This document shows, piece by piece, positions 45,721 through 57,600 of a stretch of 64,000 bases of DNA. Source of the stretch: Valencia hispanica (taxonomy: Eukaryota; Chordata; Actinopteri; Cyprinodontiformes; Valenciidae). The stretch covers positions 49,217,318 through 49,281,317 of the forward strand of contig OY747716.1 in the NCBI GenBank assembly GCA_963556495.2. Reading direction: 5' to 3'. The first letter of the stretch is position 1. The number at the start of each line of letters is the position of its first letter. Made by a program: the position numbers and the translations under genes. The notes beneath the pieces were generated by a model, which was not told the DNA's origin, ran no database searches, and saw nothing but the letters and a program-made list of their open reading frames with translations.

Positions 45721-48184
45721 GAATCTCCACAATCCACCAAAACCTTCACAATCCACCAAAACCTTCACAATCCACCAAGACCTTCACAGTCCACCAAAAC
45801 CTCCACAGTCTACCAAAACCTTCACAGTCCACCAAGACCTTCACAGTCCACCAAGACCTTCACAGTCCACCAAGACCTTTACAGTCCACCAGAATCTCCA
45901 CAATCCACCAAAACCTTCACAGTCCACCAAGACCTCCACAGTCCACCGAGACCTCCACAGTCCACCAAGACCTCCACAGTCCACCAGAACCTCCACAGTC
46001 CACCAAGACCTTCACAGTCCACCAAAACCTCCACAGTCTACCAAAACCTTCACAGTCCACCAAGACCTTCACAGTCCACCAAGACCTTTACAGTCCACCA
46101 GAATCTCCACAATCCACCAAAACCTTCACAGTCCACCAAGACATCCACAGTCCACCGAGACCTCCACAGTCCACCGAGACCTCCACAGTCCACCAAGACC
46201 TTTACAGTCCACCAGAACCTCCACAGTTCACCAAAACCTCCACAGTTCACCAAAACCTCCACAGTCCACCAAGACCTTTACAGTCCACCAAGACCTCCAC
46301 AGTCCACCAGAACCTCCACAGTCCACCAAGACCTTCACAGTCCACCAAGACCTTTACAGTCCACCAAAACCTTCACAGTCCACCAAAACCTTCACAGTCC
46401 ACCAAGACCTTCACAGTCCACCAAGACCTTCACAGTCCACCAGAATCTCCACAATCCACCAAAACCTTCACAGTCCACCAAGACCTCCACAGTCCACCGA
46501 GACCTCCACAGTCCACCAAGACCTTTACAGTCCACCAGAATCTCCACAGTCCACCAAGACCTTCACAGTCCACCAAAACCTCCACAGTCCACCAAGACCT
46601 TTACAGTCCACCAGAATCTCCACAATCCACCAAAACCTTCACAATCCACCAAAACCTTCACAATCCACCAAGACCTTCACAGTCGACCAAAACCTCCACA
46701 GTCTACCAAAACCTTCACAGTCCACCAAGACCTTTACAGTCCACCAAAACCTTCACAGTCCACCAAGACCTTCACAGTCCACCAAGACCTTTACAGTCCA
46801 CCAGAATCTCCACAATCCACCAAAACCTTCACAGTCCACCGAGACCTCCACAGTCCACCGAGACCTCCACAGTCCACCAAGACCTTTACAGTCCACCAGA
46901 ACCTCCACAGTCCACCAAGACCTTCACAGTCCACCAAAACCTCCACAGTCTACCAAAACCTTCACAGTCCACCAAGACCTTCACAGTCCACCAAGACCTT
47001 TACAGTCCACCAGAATCTCCACAATCCACCAAAACCTTCACAGTCCACCAAGACATCCACAGTCCACCGAGACCTCCACAGTCCACCGAGACCTCCACAG
47101 TCCACCAAGACCTTTACAGTCCACCAGAACCTCCACAGTTCACCAAAACCTCCACAGTTCACCAAAACCTCCACAGTCCACCAAGACCTTTACAGTCCAC
47201 CAAGACCTCCACAGTCCACCAGAACCTCCACAGTCCACCAAGACCTTCACAGTCCACCAAGACCTTTACAGTCCACCAAAACCTTCACAGTCCACCAAAA
47301 CCTTCACAGTCCACCAAGACCTTCACAGTCCACCAAGACCTTCACAGTCCACCAGAATCTCCACAATCCACCAAAACCTTCACAGTCCACCAAGACCTCC
47401 ACAGTCCACCGAGACCTCCACAGTCCACCAAGACCTTTACAGTCCACCAGAATCTCCACAGTCCACCAAGACCTTCACAGTCCACCAAAACCTCCACAGT
47501 CCACCAAGACCTTCACAGTCCACCAAGACCTTTACAGTCCACCAGAATCTCCACAATCCACCAAAACCTTCACAGTCCACCAAAACCTCCACAGTCCACC
47601 GAGACCTCCACAGTCCACCGAGACCTCCACAGTCCACCAAGACCTTTACAGTCCACCAGAATCTCCACAATCCACCAAAACCTTCACAGTCCACCAAGAC
47701 CTCCACAGTCCACCGAGACCTCCACAGTCCACCAAGACCTTCACAGTCCACCAGAACAACCACAGTACACCAAGACCTCCACAGTCCACCAAGACCTCCG
47801 CAGTCCACCAAGACCTTCACAGTCCACCAGAACAACCACAGTATAGCAGAACCTTCAGTCTACCAGAACCTCCACAGTCCACCGAGACCTCCACAGTCCA
47901 CCAGACCCTTCACAGTCCACCAGAACCTCCACAGTACACCAAGACCTCCACAGTCCACCAAGACCTCCGCAGTCCACCAAGACCTTCACAGTCCACCAGA
48001 ACAACCACAGTACACCAAGACCTCCACAGTCCACCAAGACCTCCGCAGTCCACCAAGACCTTCACAGTCCACCAGAACAACCACAGTATAGCAGAACCTT
48101 CAGTCCACCAGAACCACCACAGTCCACCAGAACCTCCACAGTCCACCGAACCACCACAGTCCACCAGAACCACTACAGTCCACC
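45721..48184. repeat. 19-bp minisatellite (AGACCTCCACAGTCCACCA), ~2.5 kb
   Basis: About 130 units with variants at the 'aagacctcc/aaaccttc/gaatctcc' part. A higher-order period of 912 bases is visible: sequence at about 45910-46560 recurs at about 46820-47470. The plus strand is open for 853 codons because the unit has no stop in any frame; 19 bp read through three frames gives a 19-residue repeat. I do not consider it a gene. Confidence 0.95.
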
Positions 48185-48601
48185 AGGGTTAACTTCTAGC
48201 TGTTGATTCTTGATTAGATCAGACCTAAGGAAATGTTCTGGTTCTGTTCTCCATCCAAACCCCAAGCAGGTCTGAAGATCCAGTTTCACATGTTCTACCT
48301 GAACCTGTCTGAGGAGAAGAGGTTCAGTGTTCAGTAAGAAAGAAAGAAAGAAAGAAAGAAAAAGATCTCGTTACCCTCTCTTAACCTCGGCCAATCCCAG
48401 AGGTGATCCAGGTTCCCGTGGTTACGCTCTGACACACTTGCAGCCAATCATTAATCAGAGTCTGACGGCACATCGAGAGTCGGCCGCCGCCCGAGGAAAC
48501 GGGTTCGCCGTGACCCAGAAACTCGTCCTCGCCACAAAGACGTCTCGGCCTGCAGGAGGTCAGCGCTCACTGAGCGCGCTCAGATGGACGCCCGCATGGA
48601 G
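48185..48601. other. intron sequence with (GAAA)n and CpG-rich patch
   Basis: A short GAAA run is at 48338-48362. The part 48475-48600 is CpG-rich ('gtcggccgccgcccgaggaa', 'gggttcgccgtgac'), unusual for this intron. No coding signal is seen. Confidence 0.5.
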
Positions 48602-48649
48602 CAGGCAGTGAACGCACCACGACCAGAGCGGTGGTGCGTTCACTGCCTG
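48602..48649. repeat. perfect 19-bp inverted repeat, 10-base loop
   Basis: Arm 48602-48620 (caggcagtgaacgcaccac) and arm 48631-48649 are exact reverse complements around the loop gaccagagcg. It would form a stable GC-rich hairpin or cruciform. Confidence 0.97.
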
Positions 48650-48796
48650 GAGCTCAGCAGATGGCTCTGGACACGACCCAGTTCAGATGGAGCGATGGAA
48701 ACCAGTCTGAGCCGACCAACACCTTCATCACCAGAACGTGACCTCTGACCCCTAATGATCTGGTGGTGGACACGTCTCAGGACAATTCAGGACATT

Positions 48797-48965
48797 TAGA
48801 ATAGAATAGAATAGAATAATCCTTTATTGTCCCATAAAGGTTAAACTCAGCTGTAAAAGCAGCAAAGTGACAAAGTGATAATAGAAACATTTAGATTCAC
48901 ACAAGAAAGTATAAAAATCTAAATAAAGAACAATATATGTACATTAAAAACAAAATTTAAAAACT
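48797..48965. repeat. dispersed teleost repeat with (AATAG)n
   Basis: 'tagaatagaatagaataat' followed by 'cctttattgtcccataaagg' is a familiar fish interspersed repeat end, followed by AT-rich sequence. The family is not named. Confidence 0.6.
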
Positions 48966-49375
48966 AAAGTATTGTGTAGTTATTAAAAATAAAGTAGCAT
49001 ACCCAGATTTGAATGTGCAACTGAGTAGGATCATTTACCAAAACATTACAAGATATTCAGTGAGTTCCAGGGTATTTCAGGTTTTATCTGCACCTATCCT
49101 GGTGATTTACAGGGGTCAGTGAACACACCACAGCTGGCTGCTGAGACAACTGAAAACTACTGGATCACCAGAACCACCTGGACCTTCTGAAGCAGAACTC
49201 TGCAGTACCAGGATGGACCTGCTTGGTGTCGGGTGGTTCTGTGCAGAGATCTGAGCTCGGCGCCGCCGACCCAGAGACGAGCTGATGAATATTTAAACAC
49301 ACAGATATGAGGATGAATATTTACTGTAGTAATTTAGGTTAAATAGCAGCTCCTGGGCCTGCAGTCCCTGTGGGA

Positions 49376-51017
49376 CACACACACACACTATAACACACAC
49401 ACACACACACAGACACACACACACACACACACACAGTAACACACACAGTAACACACAGTAACACACACACACACACACACACAGTAACACACACAGTAAC
49501 ACACAGTAACAGACACAAAGTAACACACAGTAACAGTAACACACACACACAGTAACACACACACACAGTAACACACAGTAACACACAGTAACACACAGTA
49601 ACACACACAGTAACACACAGTAACACACACAGTAACACACAGTAACACACACACACACACAGTAACACACACACACACAGTAACACACACACACAGTAAC
49701 ACACAGTAACACACAGTAACACACAGTAACACACACAGTAACACACACAGTAACACACAGTAACACACAGTAACACACACAGTAACACACACAGTAACAC
49801 ACAGTAACACACAGTAACACACAGTAACACACACAGTAACACACACAGTAACACACAGTAACACACAGTAACACACACAGTAACACACAGTAACACACAG
49901 TAACACACACACACAGTAACACACACAGTAACACACAGTAACACACACACACACACAGTAACACACACACACAGTAACACACAGTAACACACAGTAACAC
50001 ACAGTAACACACACAGTAACACACAGTAACACACACACACACACAGTAACACACACACACAGTAACACACAGTAACACACAGTAACACACACACACAGTA
50101 ACACACACAGTAACACACACAGTAACACACACAGTAACACACAGTAACACACAGTAACACACAGTAACACACACAGTAACACACAGTAACACACACACAC
50201 ACACAGTAACACACACACACACAGTAACACACACACACAGTAACACACAGTAACACACAGTAACACACAGTAACACACACAGTAACACACAGTAACACAC
50301 ACACACACACAGTAACACACACACACACAGTAACACACACACACAGTAACACACACAGTAACACACAGTAACACACAGTAACACACACACACACACAGTA
50401 ACACACACACACACAGTAACACACACACACAGTAACACACAGTAACACACAGTAACACACAGTAACACACACAGTAACACACAGTAACACACACACACAC
50501 AGTAACACACACACACACAGTAACACACACACACAGTAACACACAGTAACACACAGTAACACACAGTAACACACACAGTAACACACACAGTAACACACAG
50601 TAACACACAGTAACACACAGTAACACACACAGTAACACACAGTAACACACACACACAGTAACACACAGTAACACACACAGTAACACACAGTAACACACAC
50701 ACACAGTAACACACACACACAGTAACACACACACACACAGTAACACACAGTAACACACAGTAACACACAGTAACACACACAGTAACACACAGTAACACAC
50801 ACACACACACAGTAACACACACACACAGTAACACACAGTAACACACAGTAACACACAGTAACACACACACACAGTAACACACACAGTAACACACACACAC
50901 AGTAACACACAGTAACACACAGTAACACACACAGTAACACACAGTAACACACACAGTAACACACACAGTAACACACACAGTAACACACAGTAACACACAC
51001 ACACACAGTAACACACA
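49376..51017. repeat. compound CA/GTAACACAC satellite, ~1.6 kb
   Basis: CA tracts of 4-10 units are separated by AGTAACACAC at short, varied spacing over the whole stretch. Blocks of several hundred bases recur. Cys-Val and Cys-Tyr frames on the minus strand of over 500 codons are artefacts. It is the same pattern as at 1401-1743 and 52486-52932. Confidence 0.95.
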
Positions 51018-51384
51018 TAGAGCTCAGAGTGAGTTTTCTGCTGGCAGCATTTTCAGATCTTTATCTTTAGTGATTAAGAGAAAAAAGAAAAAGCTTTAAA
51101 ATTGCAATAAAATATTAATTTTCCTTCCTGTGGCCTCGCTGGGGGAGATCCGTCTCTATCCTCCCGGGTCAGAACTCTGTAGAACGTCTCCAGCTCAGGC
51201 AGGCCGGATGCAGAACCTCTGAGAACTTCAGGTTTCACGTTCATCCACAGGACTCCGGTCTGGACTTTGACTAGGCCGTTCTAACCTTCAGCCACGTTCT
51301 TCACACGTCTGCTGCATCTCTACAGGGTTTGTAGCAAAATGAACTTCTCATGAGTTTCCTTCTGCAGGTTTCTTCACACCCATC
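51018..51384. other. intron sequence, no feature seen
   Basis: This is AT-rich and then unique-looking sequence between two arrays. Confidence 0.5.
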
Positions 51385-51978
51385 AGTACCAGAACCAGAA
51401 CCTCCTCCCTGAAGAACCCGACCCTGCTCTAAACTGGACCAGAACCTCCTCCCTGTAGAGCCCAACCCTGCTCTAAACTGGACCAGAACCTCCTCCCTGT
51501 TGAACCCAACCCTGCTCTAAACTGGACCAGAACCTCCTCCCTGTAGAACCCAACCCTGCTCTAAACTGGACCAGAACCTCCTCCCTGTAGAACCCAACCC
51601 TGCTCTAAACTGGACCAGAACCTCCTCCCTGTAGAACCCGACCCTGCTCTAAACTGGACCAGAACCTCCTCCCTGTAGAACCCAACCCTCCTCTAAACTG
51701 GACCAGAACCTCCTCCCTGAAGAACCCAACCCTGCTCTAAACTGGATCAGAACCTCCTCCCTGTTGAACCCGACCCTGCTCTAAACTGGACCAGAACCTC
51801 CTCCCTGTAGAACCCAACCCTGCTCTAAACTGGACCAGAACCTCCTCCCTGTTGAACCCGACCCTGCTCTAAACTGGACCAGAACCTCCTCCCTGTAGAA
51901 CCCAACCCTGCTCTAAACTGGACCAGAACCTCCTCCCTGAAGAACCCGACCCTGCTCTAAACTGGACCAGAACCTCGT
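51385..51978. repeat. 44-bp tandem repeat
   Basis: About 13 units of 44 bases run in a row ('ccctgctctaaactggacca' then 'gaacctcctccctgtagaac', then 'ccaa'). Differences are few, so the array is young or homogenised. Confidence 0.95.
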
Positions 51979-52485
51979 CCCTGACCTGCTACTGGGTTCT
52001 TTGGTCTCCATCATGCTGGATGTTCTCTACAGAATCTCTGAGGTCAGAATCAGAACCGCTGCAGTTGGATCTTCTCACTGATTCTGTTGGCCTTCATCCA
52101 GGGGTATAAGAGTAAAGAGGGACAAACACAGAGACCATTTAGTTTTCCTTCCACAGAACCTTAGAAACCACTGAAGGTTCTGCTGTGGTACTGGACTCTA
52201 CAGTGCAGTACCACAGCAGAACCAGAAGCCGTGAAAAGTTCTGGCTCGACCCGGCTCTCCTTCCAGGTCCAGTTCAGAGATCCAGAACCAAGCTTAATAG
52301 AAACTATGTGGACACGTTCCCCTGCAGAGAGCAACAGAACCCATCTGCACCAGACCCAGAACCTGCATTGGACCGGGTCAGAGAGTCTGTTGTTGTTCAG
52401 CAGCCTGAGATTCCTGCTGAACCTGCAGGAGATTTATTACACAGATTATACCGATACACACTCTGATCCCTGTCTAATTACTGCA
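51979..52485. other. intron sequence, no feature seen
   Basis: This is unique-looking sequence. A pair of near-complementary words ('ctgctgtggtactgg' near 52170 and 'cagtaccacagcag' near 52205) forms a short inverted repeat. No coding signal is seen. Confidence 0.5.
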
Positions 52486-52536
52486 CACACACACACACAG
52501 TAACACACACACACACAGTAACACACACACACACAG

Positions 52537-52573
<37 letters not shown>

Positions 52574-52678
52574 CACACACAGTAACACACACACAGTAAC
52601 ACACACACACACACACACAGTAACACACACACACACAGTAACACACACACACACACACACAGTAACACACACACACAC

Positions 52679-52749
<71 letters not shown>

Positions 52750-52786
52750 CACACACACACACACACACAGTAACACACACACACAC

Positions 52787-52855
<69 letters not shown>

Positions 52856-52932
52856 CACACACACACACACACACACAGTAACACACAGTAACACACAGTA
52901 ACACACAGTTACACACACACACACACAGTTAC
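52486..52932. repeat. compound CA/GTAACACAC satellite
   Basis: CA tracts are interrupted by AGTAACACAC and a few AGTTACACAC. It is the same composition as the 1.6-kb block at 49376-51017. Confidence 0.95.
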
Positions 52933-53028
52933 AGTGTGTGTTTAATCCCGGTCCAGAGATGTCAGGGTGTGATTAGTGTTTGGGTCCAAATCCCTGATCA
53001 CAGTCATAGGATTATTGTTAGAGACAAT

Positions 53029-53660
<632 letters not shown>

Positions 53661-53670
53661 AAAGGAGTCC

Positions 53671-53776
53671 TAATCCAGTTCCTTTAATCCTCGGCGCTCC
53701 GGAGACGCTGCCTTAATCCTGGGGGCCACCGGGGCCGACGGCAGCTGCCCGACCTGCCGGGATCCTTCCTTAATCC
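53671..53776 (+). promoter_or_regulatory. cluster of four TAATCC (K50 homeodomain-type) sites
   Basis: TAATCC occurs at 53671, 53685, 53714 and 53771, all on the plus strand, within 106 bases of otherwise GC-rich unique sequence. Three share the longer word CTTTAATCC or CCTTAATCC. TAATCC is the known core for OTX, CRX, PITX and Goosecoid-type homeodomains. Function as an enhancer is inference; a decayed tandem repeat is the alternative. Confidence 0.35.
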
Positions 53777-54004
53777 GCCCGGACCAAACACAAACACGCT
53801 GGGAGCTGGAAGTTTGGCCGCTGCAGATAATTCCCCGGCTCGGATTTCAGATTAAAGCAACAAAGATTCCTTTAATGTCCTGAAGGGGAGGGGGGGCTGC
53901 ATCTTCACATCATCATCATCATCAGCTGCAGACTCTGAGCCTTCTGGTTTAGGTTTCATGAGCAGAGATCTTCTTCATGGTGCCGGCCTTATTATCGAAT
54001 CATG

Positions 54005-54195
54005 AAACGCTGAGCACATTCAATTCAGTTCAGCTTATTTATATAACTCCGATTCACAACAGATGTCATCTCAATGCACTCTACAAGAAAATTTATTTCA
54101 ATTCAACAGATTGCATCAAGTCATTGACTTGCAATTGTGCCTCGTTGAAGCAGACTCCAACCACAGCGATCCCTTATACTAAGAAAGCATGAATT
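54005..54195 (+). repeat. dispersed teleost repeat ('cagttcagcttatttatata' type)
   Basis: 'cagttcagcttatttatata' followed by 'gattcacaacagatgtcatc' and 'tcaatgcactctacaag' is a common interspersed fish repeat. A shorter piece of the same family is at 10450-10490. Confidence 0.65.
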
Positions 54196-54630
54196 ATGAT
54201 CATGATAATCAAGAAAACCGGTACCATCAGCGAACAGACGGAGAAGTTAGATATCCAGAAAGGAAACTGGAGGCCCAGATCAGATCACGTTTCTGCATCA
54301 AGAAGACCAACAACCACTGAAAACCTTTGGGTTAGTTTTGATCTTTACAACGTGTTGAGATCCAGGACTAGATCCAAGTCCGTGCACAGAGAAATCCTTA
54401 TCTTTAGGTCAAAACTGCTGTCTGTGGTTACGGTTCTGTGAGCTCTAAATAAAATCCTCACAGACTGGAACCAGAGTTCTATGGTCCTTTCTTTCCATAA
54501 AACCGGTAAAAACTCTGACAGAACCCGTTCACTGGACCAAAGCACGACACAGAGAGCCTAAAAGAACAACAGCAGGAGCTCAGCTCTACAGCCGCTAACA
54601 CCATCAAAGCTTACTGATCCCAAAGACTCT
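54196..54630. other. intron sequence, no feature seen
   Basis: This sequence is partly repeat-derived and has no recognised coding or regulatory feature. It leads into the terminal satellite. Confidence 0.45.
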
Positions 54631-57600
54631 GTGTTTAACACCGTCTCTCTGTGTTTAACACAGTCTCTCTGTGTTTAACACCGTCTCTCTGTGTTTAACA
54701 CAGTCTCTCTGTGTTTAACCACGTCTCTCTGTGTTTAACCACGTCTTTCTGTTTTTAACCACGTCTCTCTGTGTTTAACACCGTCTCTCTGTGTTTAACA
54801 CCGTCTTTCTGTGTTTAACCACGTCTCTCTGTGTTTAACCACGTCTTTCTGTTTTTAACCACGTCTCTCTGTGTTTAACACCGTCTCTGTGTTTAACACC
54901 ATCTCACTGTGTTTAACACCGTCTTTCTGTGTTTAACACCGTCTTTCTGTGTTTAACACCGTCTCTCTGTGTTTAACCACGTCTCTCTGTGTTTAACCAC
55001 GTCTCTCTGTGTTTAACACCGTCTTTCTGTGTTTAACCACGTCTCTCTGTGTTTAACCACGTCTCTCTGTGTTTAACACCGTCTCTCTGTGTTTAACACC
55101 GTCTCTGTGTTTAACACCATCTCACTGTGTTTAACACCGTCTTTCTGTGTTTAACACCGTCTTTCTGTGTTTAACCACGTCTCTCTGTGTTTAACACCGT
55201 CTCTCTGTGTTTAACACCGTCTTTCTGTGTTTAACCACGTCTCTCTGTGTTTAACCACGTCTCTCTGTGTTTAACACCGTCTCTCTGTGTTTAACACCGT
55301 CTCTCTGTGTTTAACCACGTCTCTCTGTGTTTAACACCGTCTCTCTGTGTTTAACCACGTCTCTCTGTGTTTAACACCATCTCACTGTGTTTAACCACGT
55401 CTCTCTGTGTTTAACACCGTCTCTCTGTGTTAAACACCGTCTCTCTGTGTTTAACACCGTCTCTCTGTGTTTAACCACGTCTCTCTGTGTTTAACACTGT
55501 CTCTGTGTTTAACACCTTCTTTCTGTGTTTAACACCGTCTCTCTGTGTTTAACACCGTTTCTCTGTGTTTAACACCATCTCACTGTGTTTAACCACGTTT
55601 CTCTGTGTTTAACACCGTCTCTCTGTGTTTAACACCGTCTCTCTGTGTTTAACCACGTCTCTCTGTGTTTAACACCGTCTCTCTGTGTTTAACCACGTCT
55701 CTCTGTGTTTAACACCGTCTCTCTGTGTTTAACACCGTCTTTCTGTGTTTAACCACGTCTCTCTGTGTTTAACACCGTCTCTCTGTGTTTAACCACGTCT
55801 CTCTGTGTTTAACACCGTCTCTCTGTGTTTAACACCGTCTCGCTGTGTTTAACACCGTCTCTCTGTGTTTAACACCGTCTCTCTGTGTTTAACCACGTCT
55901 CTCTGTGTTTAACACTGTCTCTGTGTTTAACACCTTCTTTCTGTGTTTAACACCGTCTCTCTGTGTTTAACACCGTTTCTCTGTGTTTAACACCATCTCA
56001 CTGTGTTTAACCACGTCTCTCTGTGTTTAACACCGTCTCTCTGTGTTTAACCACGTATCTCTGTGTTTAACACCGTCTCTCTGTGTTTAACCACGTCTCT
56101 CTGTGTTTAACCACGTCTCTCTGTGTTTAACACTGTCTCTGTGTTTAACACCTTCTTTCTGTGTTTAACCACGTCTCTCTGTGTTTAACCACGTCTCTCT
56201 GTGTTTAACACCGTCTCTCTGTGTTTAACACCGTCTCTCTGTGTTTAACCACCGTCTCTCTGTGTTTAACACCGTCTCTCTGTGTTTAACACCGTCTCTC
56301 TGTGTTTAACCCCGTCTCTCTGTGTTTAACACCGTCTCTCTGTGTTTAACACCGTCTCTCTGTGTTTAACACCATCTCACTGTGTTTAACCACGTCTCTC
56401 TGTGTTTAACACCGTCTCTCTGTGTTTAACACCGTCTCTCTGTGTTTAACCACGTCTCTCTGTGTTTAACACCGTCTCTCTGTGTTTAACCACGTCTCTC
56501 TGTGTTTAACACCGTCTCTCTGTGTTTAACACCGTCTCTCTGTGTTTAACCACGTCTCTCTGTGTTTAACACCGTCTCTCTGTGTTTAACACCGTCTCTC
56601 TGTGTTTAACACCGTCTCTCTGTGTTTAACACCGTCTCTCTGTGTTTAACCACGTCTCTCTGTGTTTAACACCGTCTCTCTGTGTTTAACACCGTCTCTC
56701 TGTGTTTAACACCGTCTCTCTGTGTTTAACACCGTTTCTCTGTGTTTAACACCATCTCACTGTGTTTAACCACGTCTCTCTGTGTTTAACACCGTCTCTC
56801 TGTGTTTAACCACGTATCTCTGTGTTTCACACCGTCTCTCTGTGTTTAACCACGTCTCTCTGTGTTTAACCACGTCTCTCTGTGTTTAACACTGTCTCTG
56901 TGTTTAACACCTTCTTTCTGTGTTTAACCACGTCTCTCTGTGTTTAACACCGTCTCTCTGTGTTAACGTGTTTAACACCGTCTCTCTGTGTTTAACACCG
57001 TCTCTCTGTGTTTAACACCGTCTCTCTGTGTTTAACCACGTCTCTCTGTGTTTAACACTTTCTCTCTGTGTTTAGCACCGTCTATCTGTGTTTAACACCG
57101 CCTCTCTGTGGTTAACACCGTCTCTCTGTGTTTAACACCGTCTTTCTGTGTTTAACACCGTCTCTCTGTGTTTAAAACCGTCCTTCTGTGTTTAACACCG
57201 TCTTTCTGTGTTTAACGACCGTCTCTCTGTGTTTAAGCACGTCTCTCTGTGTTTAACGACCGTCTCTCTGTGTTTAACACCGTCTCTCTGTATTTAATGA
57301 CCGTCTCTCTGTGTTTAACACCGTCTCTCTGTTTAAAACCCTCTCTCTGTGTGTAACGACCGTCTCTCTGTGTTTAACACCGTCTTTCTGTGTTTAACCA
57401 CGTCTCTCTGTGTTTAACCACGTCTATCTGTGTTTAACACCGTCTCTCTGTGTTTAACACCGTCTCTCTGTGTTTAACCACGTCTCTCTGTGTTTAACAC
57501 CGTCTCTCTGTGTTTAACCACGTCTCTCTGTGTTTAACACCATCTCACTGTGTTTAACCACGTCTCTCTGTGTTTAACACCGTCTCTCTGTGTTAAACAC

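Noticed and set aside
45530..48091. Open frame of 853 codons rich in His, Pro, Ser and Thr
   Set aside because: It follows exactly the 19-bp minisatellite, whose unit has no stop in the plus direction in any frame. A second frame is open over nearly the same length, and no signal peptide or family resemblance exists.
49293..51018. Three overlapping minus-strand frames of 540-570 codons (Cys-Val/Tyr repeats)
   Set aside because: They are translations of the CA/GTAACACAC compound repeat; all three frames are open, which shows composition rather than coding.
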